This document shows positions 20,614 to 29,160 of a DNA stretch of 33,580 nucleotides, one piece after another; the first letter of the stretch is position 1; every line of letters begins with the position of its first letter. The stretch is from an uncultured Actinomycetes bacterium (lineage in GTDB: Bacteria; Actinomycetota; Actinomycetes; Nanopelagicales; Nanopelagicaceae): contig CAIMNT010000214.1 in the NCBI GenBank assembly GCA_903842855.1, forward strand, positions 1-33,580, given 5' to 3'. Under the pieces are notes generated by a model. The model saw nothing but the letters and a program-made list of their open reading frames with translations, was not told the DNA's origin and made no database searches. Position numbers and translations under genes: made by a program.

Positions 20614-21458
20614 TGAACCCTAAAGCTTCTCAGGTCCTGGCGGAGGTGCTCTCTAATAAACGCGTGGGTTCTTATAATCATATGGTCTTTGCTGTTGATG
20701 GGTTGGCCGCCCATTGCAAACCAGGAAATTTCGTCGCCATATCCGTCGGAGGTCCAACGTCTGCAATGATTTTGCGTCGGGCATTTGCTATCTATAGAGC
20801 AACGATGCGCAGCGATGGAATGGGTTTGCTTGAGTTGGTTGTTGCTCCTATGGGAAGCGGAAGTAAATGGTTAGCGGGTGCGCAGCCAGGCGACCGTGTC
20901 GACCTCATTGCGCCACTAGGAACTTCTTTTGGAATCCCTACAGAGCCCGTCAACGCTCTACTCATTGGCGGCGGTTACGGCTCCGCTCCACTCTTTGCTC
21001 TTGCAGAAACGCTGAAACAACGTGGCTGTCGGGTGGATATGGTTTTAGGGGCGAGCACCGCTGGGAAGATTTACGCACCACTCGAGGGAAAGAGATCGGT
21101 CAATTCTTTGACCATCACCACCGATGATGGCAGCGCCGGAACAACAGGTCGCGTAAGTGATGTCTTGCCTGATTTAATTAAAGAACATGAGATAGATGTT
21201 ATTTACTCCTGCGGTCCTATGGCGATGCTCGAGGCAATTACAATCATTGCAAAGGAATTTGGTGTGGTTCATCAATGCTCCGTCGAGGAGTCAATGGCCT
21301 GTGGTATTGGTGTCTGCATGACGTGTGTGTTACCAGTAGAGAGCGAAGATGGCCTAATTAGGATGGTTCGCTCATGTATTGATGGACCTGTCATGGATGG
21401 AAATAAGGTTCTCTGGACGCGATCACGCGAGGTCCCAGATGGAGTGTGGGGAAAATGA
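20613..21458 (+). CDS. pyrK: Dihydroorotate dehydrogenase electron transfer subunit
   Basis: An iron-sulfur flavoprotein that passes electrons from dihydroorotate oxidation by PyrD to NAD. The 281 residues show an N-terminal FAD domain (LRRAFAIYRA), an NAD-binding domain (ALLIGGGYGSAPLFALAE, YSCGPMAMLEAI) and a C-terminal [2Fe-2S] cluster with cysteines in CSVEESMACGIGVCMTC (about residues 220-236) and a fourth in RSCIDGPVM. The track start at 20589 lies within carB. ATG 20613 (MNPKASQVL) overlaps the carB stop by one base and fits the family N-terminus better. Its ATGA overlap with the next gene matches the obligate PyrD-PyrK complex. Confidence 0.92.
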   Translation: MNPKASQVLAEVLSNKRVGSYNHMVFAVDGLAAHCKPGNFVAISVGGPTSAMILRRAFAIYRATMRSDGMGLLELVVAPMGSGSKWLAGAQPGDRVDLIAPLGTSFGIPTEPVNALLIGGGYGSAPLFALAETLKQRGCRVDMVLGASTAGKIYAPLEGKRSVNSLTITTDDGSAGTTGRVSDVLPDLIKEHEIDVIYSCGPMAMLEAITIIAKEFGVVHQCSVEESMACGIGVCMTCVLPVESEDGLIRMVRSCIDGPVMDGNKVLWTRSREVPDGVWGK

Positions 21459-22387
21459 GCCTTAATTTTTCTACCTCACTCGCCGGGGCTTTCTTCCCAA
21501 ACCCGATCTTTACCGCATCAGGTTGTGCAGGTTCTGGTAAAGAACTCTCGCAATTTTTTCCACTGACATCGCTTGGTGCTGTGGTAACCAAATCAATCAT
21601 GATTAAGCCTCGCAGCGGTCGCGCTACTCCTCGCATGGCTGAAACACCAAGTGGAATGCTCAACTCCATAGGACTTCAAGGTCCAGGGATTGACCTCTTT
21701 CTCGAAAAAGATATTCCTTGGCTACGAGAACAAGGCGCACGAATCATCATCAGCATTGCGGGGGAGAGCGTTGATGACTACGCAGTTCTCGCACGCAGAT
21801 TACGAAGCGTTTCAGGTATTAGCGCTCTCGAAGTAAATATCTCCTGTCCAAATGTTGAAAATCGTGGTCAGGTATTCGCCTGTAATCCCGTGACGGCGGC
21901 TGAAGCAATCACCGCTGTTCGTAGAAATATTGGAGGGGAACTTCCAATCATCGCTAAACTCTCTCCGGATGTCACTGATATAACGGAGATTGCGCAAAGC
22001 GTTGTTGGGGCCGGTGCAGATGGGCTTGCTCTCATAAATACTCTTTTGGGAATGGTGATTGACACTAATTCAATGTCACCAAGGCTCTCTCAGAAGACTG
22101 GTGGTTTATCTGGACCAGCCATACGACCAATAGCAGTGCGCGCTATTTATCAAGTTCATGCCGCGCTTCCGCAGATCCCTATTGTGGGGATGGGCGGAGT
22201 TACATCGGGGCGTGATGCCTTTGAACTAGTGCTAGCCGGTGCACGAGCTATCTCGGTTGGGACCGCAACCTTTGGCAACCCCTCTGCCGTTATCAAGGTG
22301 CGCGATGAGTTGGAAGAGATCTGCACCGAACGTGGATTTTCATCTTTCTCCGATGCCGTTGGATATGCACATAGAGTGGAGTCGTAA
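21455..22387 (+). CDS. pyrD: Dihydroorotate dehydrogenase, class 1B catalytic subunit
   Basis: FMN enzyme that oxidises dihydroorotate to orotate. At 310 residues it is soluble, without the N-terminal membrane helix of class 2 enzymes. The active-site loop NISCPNVENRGQVFACNP has Cys (about residue 131) as the catalytic base, typical of class 1; class 2 has Ser. Other marks are PIFTASGCAGSGKE, SIGLQGPGI, LALINTLLGM and IVGMGGVTSGRDAFELVLAGA. ATG 21455 overlaps the pyrK stop (ATGA) and follows a GGGG stretch; the track's GTG 21446 would add three residues. Adjacency to pyrK supports the 1B, NAD-linked form. Confidence 0.94.
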   Translation: MSLNFSTSLAGAFFPNPIFTASGCAGSGKELSQFFPLTSLGAVVTKSIMIKPRSGRATPRMAETPSGMLNSIGLQGPGIDLFLEKDIPWLREQGARIIISIAGESVDDYAVLARRLRSVSGISALEVNISCPNVENRGQVFACNPVTAAEAITAVRRNIGGELPIIAKLSPDVTDITEIAQSVVGAGADGLALINTLLGMVIDTNSMSPRLSQKTGGLSGPAIRPIAVRAIYQVHAALPQIPIVGMGGVTSGRDAFELVLAGARAISVGTATFGNPSAVIKVRDELEEICTERGFSSFSDAVGYAHRVES

Positions 22388-22388
22388 A

Positions 22389-23090
22389 ATGAAGTCTCTC
22401 TCACCCATTATTTTGGCGCTCGACACCGATGAGGTAGAAACTGCCCTCTCCTGGATTGAACTTACTCGCGACTCGGTTGATGTCTATAAGGTGGGTTTGG
22501 AGTTCTTTCTCAAACATGGAGCTGCTGGATTGCAGCTTTTGCGAAAGAGCTCAGATTTTGAGCTATTTTTGGATTTAAAATTGCACGATATTCCTAACAC
22601 AGTTGCTGGCGCTGTCGCCTCGGTTGTTGGTTTATCGCCGCGTTTTTTAACGGTACATGCGTCGGGTGGCGCAAATATGGTGCGAGCGGCTGTGGAGCAA
22701 GGGCCACAGATCGCCATAACTGCGGTTACCGTTCTCACCTCAATTGATCAAGAGGAATTGGTCAAGATGGGAGTCTCACTCACTCCGATTGATTATGCAC
22801 TTGCTTTAGCAAAGAATTCAGTGGATGCAGGTGCCCGTGCAATTGTCTGCTCACCTTTAGAAGTCGAAGCGATTCGGCAAGCGGTGGGTCAAAGTGTTGA
22901 ACTCATTACTCCTGGCGTGCGCCCTGCAGGCTCCGATGTGGGAGATCAGAGTCGGGTAATGACTCCGCGAGATGCGATTTCGGCAGGTGCTGACTTTTTG
23001 GTCATGGGTCGTCCCATCACTTCGTACTTCCAAAAATCTCCCCAAGCTATGCGGGAGCGAGCACTAGAGATGCGAGAATCCCTCAATTGA
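22389..23090 (+). CDS. pyrF: Orotidine 5'-phosphate decarboxylase
   Basis: Decarboxylates OMP to UMP, the last step of the pathway. The 233-residue TIM-barrel protein belongs to the shorter bacterial group, with the catalytic Lys-Asp-Lys array in FLDLKLHDIPNTVAG (about residue 61), LTVHASGG and the phosphate-binding ITPGVRPAG and VMGRPIT near the C-terminus. The track ORF begins at 22239, within pyrD. ATG 22389 (MKSLSPIILALD), one base after the pyrD stop with GTGGAG about 8 nt upstream, is the sensible start. Its stop overlaps the TTG start of the next gene (TTGA). Confidence 0.95.
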   Translation: MKSLSPIILALDTDEVETALSWIELTRDSVDVYKVGLEFFLKHGAAGLQLLRKSSDFELFLDLKLHDIPNTVAGAVASVVGLSPRFLTVHASGGANMVRAAVEQGPQIAITAVTVLTSIDQEELVKMGVSLTPIDYALALAKNSVDAGARAIVCSPLEVEAIRQAVGQSVELITPGVRPAGSDVGDQSRVMTPRDAISAGADFLVMGRPITSYFQKSPQAMRERALEMRESLN

Positions 23091-23962
23091 GCAAAGTTCC
23101 TCCTCCTCGTCTCTCACTCGAGGAGCGTCGTGCGGCGTTAGAGAAAGCGAAATCCTCCAGGCAAGATCGCGCCGGCGTTAAACGTTCTATTGCTTTAGGG
23201 GAGATATCGATCTTTGAAGCGATCAGCGACCCTCGTGAATCTATTAGGCGGATGAAAGTGATAGATCTCCTATCGGCCCTGCCTGGCGTCGGGAAATCTC
23301 GGGCAACTTTAATTATGGAACGCCGTAATATTTCCCTCACGCGCAGAATTGGCGGTTTAGGGCAACTGCAGGTCAAAGCACTGGGAAAGGAGCTCGCTGT
23401 GTCTAAGGGAGAGCCGACCCGAGGGAACCTCATCGTGATTTCAGGGCCAGGAGGAGTGGGCAAGAGCACCATAACCTCAGCCCTGCGTGGTGATCCTAGA
23501 TTTTGGATTAGCGTCTCTGCCACAACTCGCGAACCCCGTGTGGGAGAGCGAGATGGCGTCGATTACTTCTTCCACACACACGCGAAATTTATGGAGCTCA
23601 TCGAAAAAGGGGAGTTCTTGGAGTGGGCAGAGTTTGCAGGAAATTTGTATGGGACACCTCGAACTCCCGTTGAAGAGTGGCGCCGCCTAGGAAAACACGT
23701 CATATTGGAGATCGAGATTGCAGGTGCTAGGCAGGTCAGGGTTCAAGAGCCTGGAGCGACCTTGGTATTTATTGCCCCTCCATCATGGGATGAGTTAGTC
23801 AGAAGGCTGACCGGCAGGGGTACTGATTCTCCAGAGAGGCGGGCAGCCAGGCTAGCCTTAGCAGAGGAAGAGATGGCTGCATCTGGCGAATTTGACGCCA
23901 TCCTTGTAAATGAGAGTGTCGAAGGGTTGATAGCTGAACTGGTATCCTTGGCGACTGCTTAA
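23087..23962 (+). CDS. gmk: Fused mIHF-type DNA-binding protein and guanylate kinase (single ORF)
   Basis: One uninterrupted 291-codon frame holds two proteins normally encoded by neighbouring genes in Actinobacteria. Residues 1-104 match mIHF, the actinobacterial integration host factor that binds and bends DNA (LSLEERRAALEKAKSSRQDRA; helix-two-turn-helix region LLSALPGVGKSRATLIMERR; RRIGGLGQLQVKAL). Residues 105-291 are a complete guanylate kinase (GMP to GDP): P-loop ISGPGGVGKST (about 118-128), SVSATTREPRVGERDGVDYFF, LEWAEFAGNLYGTP, LEIEIAGARQV and LIGRG-like LTGRGT. The TTG start overlaps the pyrF stop by 4 nt. An in-frame GTG at codon 105 (23399) has AAAGGAG 6 nt upstream, so a separate 187-residue Gmk may also be made. 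Confidence 0.88.
   Translation: MSKVPPPRLSLEERRAALEKAKSSRQDRAGVKRSIALGEISIFEAISDPRESIRRMKVIDLLSALPGVGKSRATLIMERRNISLTRRIGGLGQLQVKALGKELAVSKGEPTRGNLIVISGPGGVGKSTITSALRGDPRFWISVSATTREPRVGERDGVDYFFHTHAKFMELIEKGEFLEWAEFAGNLYGTPRTPVEEWRRLGKHVILEIEIAGARQVRVQEPGATLVFIAPPSWDELVRRLTGRGTDSPERRAARLALAEEEMAASGEFDAILVNESVEGLIAELVSLATA
23386..23401 (+). promoter_or_regulatory. Internal Shine-Dalgarno and GTG start for stand-alone guanylate kinase
   Basis: AAAGGAG (23386-23392), 6 nt of spacer and an in-frame GTG (23399-23401) sit exactly where the mIHF part ends and the Gmk part begins (VSKGEPTRGN). The SD is as strong as that of pyrR. It looks like the original gmk start, kept after the mIHF stop codon was lost. 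Confidence 0.65.
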
Positions 23963-23984
23963 CTGACGAATAGAGGGGACATAC

Positions 23985-24275
23985 ATGTCTGCTGAACTTA
24001 CTGATGGAATCACTCACCCTTCAATCGATGAGCTTTTAGAGGCGGCTGGATCCAAGTACAGCTTGGTTCTATACGCAGCCAAGCGCGCGCGTCAGATCAA
24101 CGCTTACTATTCTCAACTCGGAGAGGGTCTCCTTGAATACGTAGGACCCCTAGTAGAGACATACGTGCACGAGAAGCCACTTTCAATCGCGCTTCGTGAG
24201 ATCAACCAAGGTCTTTTGACCATTGAAAACTTAGAGCCCGTTGCGGAAGCTCCTATCTCAGAAGTCTCAGCTTAA
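23985..24275 (+). CDS. rpoZ: RNA polymerase omega subunit
   Basis: A small RNA polymerase subunit that helps fold and hold the beta' subunit. The 96 residues include the omega core [36 protein letters not shown] and the actinobacterial-type tail [26 protein letters not shown] 23985 follows GAGGGG (23973-23978) at good spacing and lies 22 nt after the gmk stop. The gmk-rpoZ-coaBC-metK order is conserved in Actinobacteria. Confidence 0.95.
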   Translation: MSAELTDGITHPSIDELLEAAGSKYSLVLYAAKRARQINAYYSQLGEGLLEYVGPLVETYVHEKPLSIALREINQGLLTIENLEPVAEAPISEVSA

Positions 24276-24287
24276 TTTAGCCCTTTC

Positions 24288-25484
24288 ATGTACCCACCAG
24301 GACGCGAGATTCTGCTCGGCGTAACTGGGGGTATCTCGGCATACAAATCATGCGATCTCTTGCGTCGACTACGCGATGAGGGCTACCTAGTAACGGTTGT
24401 TCCGACACGAGCTAGTCTCAACTTTGTTGGAATCGCCACATGGGAGGCCCTGTCAGCTCGTCCCGTCCCAGTCGATATTTGGAATAACGTGCACCAAGTT
24501 CCTCACATCTCACTTGCTAAGCGCGCCGATGCGATCGTAATCGCACCAGCTACCGCAGATCTTCTCGCCAAATGCGCCGCCGGTATCGCTGACGATCTTT
24601 TGACTAATGTACTTCTCGCTAGCCCTGCCCCAGTTCTCTTTGTTCCCGCCATGCACACCGAGATGTGGTTGAGTGCGGCTACACAGGAGAACGTTCGCCG
24701 CCTTAAAGAACGCGGTTTCATTGTGATGGAGCCCGAGGTCGGAAAACTGACCAGTGGGGACAGCGGAGTAGGTCGTTATCCAGAGAGTCCCACGATCATT
24801 AATTCACTCAGCGCGATGCTCGATCACCGCGCTGACCTCAAGGGGAGAAGGATTCTCATCTCAGCAGGTGGGACGAGAGAAGACATAGATCCAGTGCGCT
24901 ACATTGGAAATCACTCCTCGGGCAAACAGGGGTATGCCCTGGCGTATGCCGCCGCAACAAGAGGGGGCGAAGTCACTTTGGTCTCCGCCAACGCCTCCCT
25001 CCCTGACATCGAAGGGATAAAGACAATCCACGTTCGCAGCGCCATCGAGATGCAGAGTGCTTTAGAAAGCGAATTTGATAGCACGGATATTTTGATTATG
25101 GCTGCAGCTATCGCAGATGTGCGTCCTGCCCACGTAAGTGACGTAAAGATTTCCAAGGATGAGCTTTCTGAGATTGCTCTGACTCGAAACCCGGATATTA
25201 CACAGCTGCTATCGACCCGTAAGGTCAAGCAGGTCATGATTGGTTTCGCCGCCCAGACAAACACCGCCGAATCCGGTGGCTTGCATGCCGCTGCGAGTAA
25301 GTTGCAAGTTAAGGGTCTTGATTATATTTACTATAATGATGTATCTGGTGGTCAGATATTTGGTTCGGAGGAAACCCAAGGTGTGATCCTAGGCAGTGAT
25401 GGATCTAAACAACCTTTTCCGCGTGCATCTAAAATGACACTGGCGAACAAACTTCTAGATTTGGCCAAGAATAAGTTAGGTTAG
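24288..25484 (+). CDS. coaBC: Bifunctional phosphopantothenoylcysteine decarboxylase / phosphopantothenate--cysteine ligase
   Basis: Carries out two successive steps of coenzyme A synthesis. The N-terminal FMN-dependent CoaC domain (about 1-185) shows [18 protein letters not shown], the catalytic His in [34 protein letters not shown] and [12 protein letters not shown]. The C-terminal CoaB domain (from about 190) has [39 protein letters not shown] and KISKDEL, with IYYNDVSG near the end. The 398 residues are normal. There is no clear Shine-Dalgarno before ATG 24288; a TAATTT (24273-24278) lies 9 nt upstream, so a leaderless or very short-leader start is possible. The gap to rpoZ is 12 nt. Confidence 0.95.
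   Translation: MYPPGREILLGVTGGISAYKSCDLLRRLRDEGYLVTVVPTRASLNFVGIATWEALSARPVPVDIWNNVHQVPHISLAKRADAIVIAPATADLLAKCAAGIADDLLTNVLLASPAPVLFVPAMHTEMWLSAATQENVRRLKERGFIVMEPEVGKLTSGDSGVGRYPESPTIINSLSAMLDHRADLKGRRILISAGGTREDIDPVRYIGNHSSGKQGYALAYAAATRGGEVTLVSANASLPDIEGIKTIHVRSAIEMQSALESEFDSTDILIMAAAIADVRPAHVSDVKISKDELSEIALTRNPDITQLLSTRKVKQVMIGFAAQTNTAESGGLHAAASKLQVKGLDYIYYNDVSGGQIFGSEETQGVILGSDGSKQPFPRASKMTLANKLLDLAKNKLG
25477..25482 (+). promoter_or_regulatory. Predicted -10 element, leaderless start of metK
   Basis: TAGGTT, overlapping the last codons of coaBC, lies exactly 6 nt before ATG 25489. No Shine-Dalgarno is seen. It shares the spacing of the other leaderless candidates in this window. Confidence 0.5.
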
Positions 25485-25488
25485 CCCA

Positions 25489-26682
25489 ATGACTAAGCGC
25501 CTTTTCACATCTGAGTCCGTAACAGAGGGCCATCCCGACAAGATTGCAGATCAAATTTCCGATGCCATTCTTGATTCACTCCTGAGCCAAGATATCAAGA
25601 GCCGTGTAGCGGTTGAAACCTTAATAACCACTGGTCAAGTTCATGTTGCTGGAGAGGTAACCACAAAGGGTTACGCAGATGTGATGAGCATCGTGCGGGA
25701 TACTGTACTTGAAATTGGTTACGACTCATCGGATAAAGGCTTTGATGGAAATTCCTGTGGCGTATCACTCTCGATCGGGCAGCAATCTAGTGATATCGCG
25801 CAAGGCGTGAATTCCGCCTTTGAAAATCGCGTCTCTTCCTCCCAAGATCCTTTGGATTTACAAGGAGCGGGCGACCAAGGGCTGATGTTCGGTTATGCCT
25901 GCCAAGATACCGCCGAGCTCATGCCTCTGCCTATCTCGCTAGCTCATCAGCTCTCTCAACAACTTGCCCACGTTCGCAAAACAGGAGAGCTTGATTACCT
26001 CCGTCCAGATGGAAAGACTCAAGTCACCATTGAGTACGACGGGAATCGGGCAGTTGCGCTCAATACGATCGTTATCTCCTCGCAGCATGCTGCACATGTT
26101 GATCTCACTACACAGCTATCACCAGACCTTGAGAGGTTGGTGATAGCTCCAGTCCTATCAGAGTTAGAACTTGATCACTCCAACGTGCGCATTCTCATCA
26201 ACCCAACTGGTCGTTTTGTGACGGGTGGTCCCATGGGGGATGCAGGGCTCACTGGTCGCAAAATCATCGTTGATACTTATGGCGGAATGGCACGTCATGG
26301 CGGGGGAGCTTTCTCCGGAAAGGATCCTTCAAAGGTCGATCGATCTGCCGCCTATGCGATGCGCTGGGTTGCGAAGAATGTCGTCGCTGCCGGGTTAGCT
26401 TCACGCTGTGAAGTACAAGTTGCCTATGCAATTGGAAAGGCTCAGCCCGTTGGTCTCTTTGTTGAATGCTTCGGAACAGAGAAAGTTCCAGTTATTCAGA
26501 TTGAGTCAGCGATTGAACAAGTGTTTGACCTACGTCCTGCAGCCATCATTCGCGATCTGGATCTCTTGCGTCCGATATATCAAAAGACTGCAAGTTACGG
26601 CCATTTTGGGCGCGAACTTCCGCAATTCTCATGGGAGAAGAGTGATCGAAGTGCGCTCCTACAGAAGGCTGTTCAAGGCTAG
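25489..26682 (+). CDS. metK: S-adenosylmethionine synthetase
   Basis: Makes S-adenosylmethionine from methionine and ATP. The 397 residues are the usual length. Signature motifs include [22 protein letters not shown] at the N-terminus, the hexapeptide [12 protein letters not shown] (about residue 125), [22 protein letters not shown] and the nonapeptide [19 protein letters not shown] (about 265), plus [15 protein letters not shown]. It starts 4 nt after coaBC with no Shine-Dalgarno but a well-placed -10-like hexamer. It lies upstream of priA with a 6-nt gap. Confidence 0.97.
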   Translation: MTKRLFTSESVTEGHPDKIADQISDAILDSLLSQDIKSRVAVETLITTGQVHVAGEVTTKGYADVMSIVRDTVLEIGYDSSDKGFDGNSCGVSLSIGQQSSDIAQGVNSAFENRVSSSQDPLDLQGAGDQGLMFGYACQDTAELMPLPISLAHQLSQQLAHVRKTGELDYLRPDGKTQVTIEYDGNRAVALNTIVISSQHAAHVDLTTQLSPDLERLVIAPVLSELELDHSNVRILINPTGRFVTGGPMGDAGLTGRKIIVDTYGGMARHGGGAFSGKDPSKVDRSAAYAMRWVAKNVVAAGLASRCEVQVAYAIGKAQPVGLFVECFGTEKVPVIQIESAIEQVFDLRPAAIIRDLDLLRPIYQKTASYGHFGRELPQFSWEKSDRSALLQKAVQG

Positions 26683-26688
26683 TTCGCC

Positions 26689-28569
26689 GTGGCTGAGTTA
26701 AAGCCACTCAAGCTCAAAGCGCAGAGCGCGCAGATCACTCGTCCCTTGGCAAGTGAAGAACCTTTCGTTCGCGTGCTCGTAGATCACCAGATTCCGCATC
26801 TTGACAAGATATATGAATACACCGTGCCGCAAGATTTCAGTAGCGCAACTCAAATTGGTGCCTTAGTTGAGATTGAGTTTGGACACTCGCTCACCCAAGG
26901 CATAATTCTTTCCCGTTCTACCGAGAGCGAAAACGCTGGAAAACTTAAACAGATCAGGAAGATCCTCTCCCAAGAGCCTTACATTCTCGAGCAACAGATT
27001 TCATTAATTTCGTCCGCCAGCAGACTGTACGGTGCTTCAGAATGGGATTTCATTCGAAGTACTGTCCCGCCGTTCTCAAAACAAGGGGAGAGGCAACCCC
27101 TTGAAAATCCGAATCAAGATACTAAGCCGCGGAGTACAGCTAACCTACCTGAGTCATTACAGGAGATTTTATCGAGTACTGCGCACTTGAACTGTGCCAT
27201 TGAGCTTCCTATCTCCACTCCCTATTGGCAGATCGCGTCACAGATCGGGTTGGAGCGGGGGAGATTCGGACCGGTCTTGTTTCTCTTGCCCAACGAAAGA
27301 GAACTCAACCTCTTCGAACGCTACCTCACAGCTCTTGGAGAAGATGTCGTGAGCGTGCGATCGAGCGATCCGAAGAGTGAGCGCTATCGCAAATATTTAC
27401 GAAGTCGCTCTAGATCATACGGTTTCATTTTGGGTACACGGAGTTCCGCCTTGCTTCCACTTGTAGATGGTGGCTCCATCGTTCTAGTTGATGACGGCGA
27501 TGAGTCTCACTACGAACGCAAAGCGCCGACCTGGAACACTCGAGAATTAGTTCAGTTACGTGAATCGGACGGTTCAGTTCTTTATGTGAGTTCTAGCCTA
27601 AGTGCAGAGTTGGCGGATCGCGTGGAGCGAGGCGAATTACGCCTTTATCGCTTCCCGAAACCAACGTCACCTGCCTATACATCTGAGAAATCTTCAGGAG
27701 AGCGCGAGTATCACTCCATCATACGATCGGGTCTTGCTGAAGGCTCGGTACTCATCAGCGTCCTTGGGTCGGGATATGTAACCTCATTTTCTTGCCAAAA
27801 ATGTCGCAACATCGCTTTGTGCACCTGCGGCGCCAAACTCTTCATTCCTAGCCGCGGAATCAATCCACGATGCGCAACATGCACATCAGAATTTATTGAA
27901 TGGAAGTGCGCTTGGTGCCAAGAAAATAAGCCTCGAATCGTTCGAAGTGGAGTGAATCGTCACGCCGAAGAATTTGGTCGAGCATTTCCTCGTTATCCGG
28001 TGATCACATCAAGTGGTCTTAACCCAGTTCCAGAACTTCCGATGGGTAGAAATCTGGTCCTAAGCACTCCTGGCGTTGAACCACGTGGGATTTATGCCGC
28101 TCAAGTATTTCTTGATTTAGAAGTTCAACTTTTGCGCACAACCCTGCGAGCTAAAGAAGAGTTACGCCTTCATCTAGCGCGAAATCTCACCTCTCTTAAA
28201 CCTGGCGGGGCCGTCTACTTCTCGCTCTTGCCGAGCGATCCATTCCTACAGAGCATCTTGCGTGGAAATTCGCTCATAGCGGCAGAGCGCGAGATTGAGG
28301 AGCGCGACTCCGTCTCATTGCCTCCCCATTTTCTCGCCATCTTGATCCATGGGGAGGGGATCGAATCACTCATCAATGTTTTGAGCGACTTACCTAGCGT
28401 TCAAATGACCGGGCCTTTTTTACGAAATAAGAAGAAAACCCTGCTAGTCAAGGCACCGATGATAGATCGAGCAAGACTCGTAGAACTGTTGTCACAGATC
28501 AACAGGGTGCAAAGTATGCGTAAAGAGCCACTTTTGACCTATCAGATTAATCCCTATTCTTTGAATTGA
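26689..28569 (+). CDS. priA: PriA-like primosomal protein N', helicase-degenerate
   Basis: Matches the actinobacterial form of PriA, 626 residues. The N-terminal DNA 3'-end-binding domain is recognisable (VRVLVDHQIPHLDKIYEYTVP). The zinc region has paired cysteines in CQKC, CTC, CATC and CAWC (about residues 369-411). The ATPase motifs are lost: the Walker A loop (GxTGSGKT) is replaced by ELPISTPYW, and the DEEH box reads DDGDESHYE. FILGTRSSALLPL corresponds to the motif after Walker B. It therefore probably binds DNA or acts as a replication restart scaffold without ATP-driven unwinding. GTG 26689 has no clear Shine-Dalgarno. Its position between metK and def/fmt is the conserved one. Confidence 0.88.
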   Translation: MAELKPLKLKAQSAQITRPLASEEPFVRVLVDHQIPHLDKIYEYTVPQDFSSATQIGALVEIEFGHSLTQGIILSRSTESENAGKLKQIRKILSQEPYILEQQISLISSASRLYGASEWDFIRSTVPPFSKQGERQPLENPNQDTKPRSTANLPESLQEILSSTAHLNCAIELPISTPYWQIASQIGLERGRFGPVLFLLPNERELNLFERYLTALGEDVVSVRSSDPKSERYRKYLRSRSRSYGFILGTRSSALLPLVDGGSIVLVDDGDESHYERKAPTWNTRELVQLRESDGSVLYVSSSLSAELADRVERGELRLYRFPKPTSPAYTSEKSSGEREYHSIIRSGLAEGSVLISVLGSGYVTSFSCQKCRNIALCTCGAKLFIPSRGINPRCATCTSEFIEWKCAWCQENKPRIVRSGVNRHAEEFGRAFPRYPVITSSGLNPVPELPMGRNLVLSTPGVEPRGIYAAQVFLDLEVQLLRTTLRAKEELRLHLARNLTSLKPGGAVYFSLLPSDPFLQSILRGNSLIAAEREIEERDSVSLPPHFLAILIHGEGIESLINVLSDLPSVQMTGPFLRNKKKTLLVKAPMIDRARLVELLSQINRVQSMRKEPLLTYQINPYSLN

Positions 28570-28581
28570 GTTAGCCCCTAG

Positions 28582-28587
28582 TAGACT
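28582..28587 (+). promoter_or_regulatory. Predicted -10 element, leaderless start of def
   Basis: TAGACT lies exactly 6 nt before ATG 28594 in the short gap after priA. A TTTGAA-like -35 (28560-28565) is 16 nt upstream. No Shine-Dalgarno is visible. Confidence 0.55.
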
Positions 28588-28593
28588 CTTCGT

Positions 28594-29154
28594 ATGTCTA
28601 TCCAGCCCATTCGTCTCTTTGGCGACCCTGTTCTGACGACTCCCGCATCCCCTGTTGCAGTTTTCGATAAAGAGCTGCGCAAGCTAGTCAAAGACCTAAC
28701 CGATACGATGAAAGATGCCCCTGGGGCGGGTCTAGCAGCACCGCAAATCGGCGTTCCGCTTCGCGTCTTTGTCTGGGATGTAGATGATGAGATTGGTCAT
28801 TTAATCAATCCATCGCTCTCGCTAAGTGAAGAGATGCAAGATGGACAAGAAGGATGTCTCTCCTTTCCTGACATCTATTTTGATACCCCCAGGGCTCTGC
28901 GCGTAGTGGCTCGCGGCATGAATATGCACGGGGAGCCAGTTACTGTCGAAGGCTCTGAGTACTTAGCTCGGGCGATTCAACATGAAACGGATCACTTGGA
29001 TGGGATCCTCTTTATTGATCGCATGCCAGGAGAATCTCGCAAACTTGCCATGAAGGAGATCAGGGAGAGCGAATGGTTTGGCTCTGCCGTAGCCCATGGT
29101 CGCGAACCCGTGATCAAGGTCTCTCCGCATGCCACCCGCGGCTTAGGAATATAG
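28594..29154 (+). CDS. def: Peptide deformylase
   Basis: A metal-dependent enzyme that removes the formyl group from nascent proteins. The 186 residues contain all three family motifs: GAGLAAPQIGV (residues about 47-57), EGCLSFP with the metal-ligand Cys (about 85) and QHETDHLDGILFIDRM with two ligand His and the catalytic Glu (about 129). The gene is followed after 6 nt by fmt, which adds the formyl group to initiator tRNA, the usual pairing. It has its own predicted leaderless promoter. Confidence 0.97.
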   Translation: MSIQPIRLFGDPVLTTPASPVAVFDKELRKLVKDLTDTMKDAPGAGLAAPQIGVPLRVFVWDVDDEIGHLINPSLSLSEEMQDGQEGCLSFPDIYFDTPRALRVVARGMNMHGEPVTVEGSEYLARAIQHETDHLDGILFIDRMPGESRKLAMKEIRESEWFGSAVAHGREPVIKVSPHATRGLGI

Positions 29155-29160
29155 GTTCTC

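Noticed and set aside
22239-22388. Upstream extension of the pyrF ORF in the supplied track
   Set aside because: The extra 50 residues lie entirely in another frame of pyrD and do not match the decarboxylase N-terminus. ATG 22389 with a Shine-Dalgarno is a better start.
23083-23523. 146-aa minus-strand ORF opposite the mIHF-Gmk ORF
   Set aside because: The plus strand encodes two well-recognised domains; the antisense translation resembles no protein.
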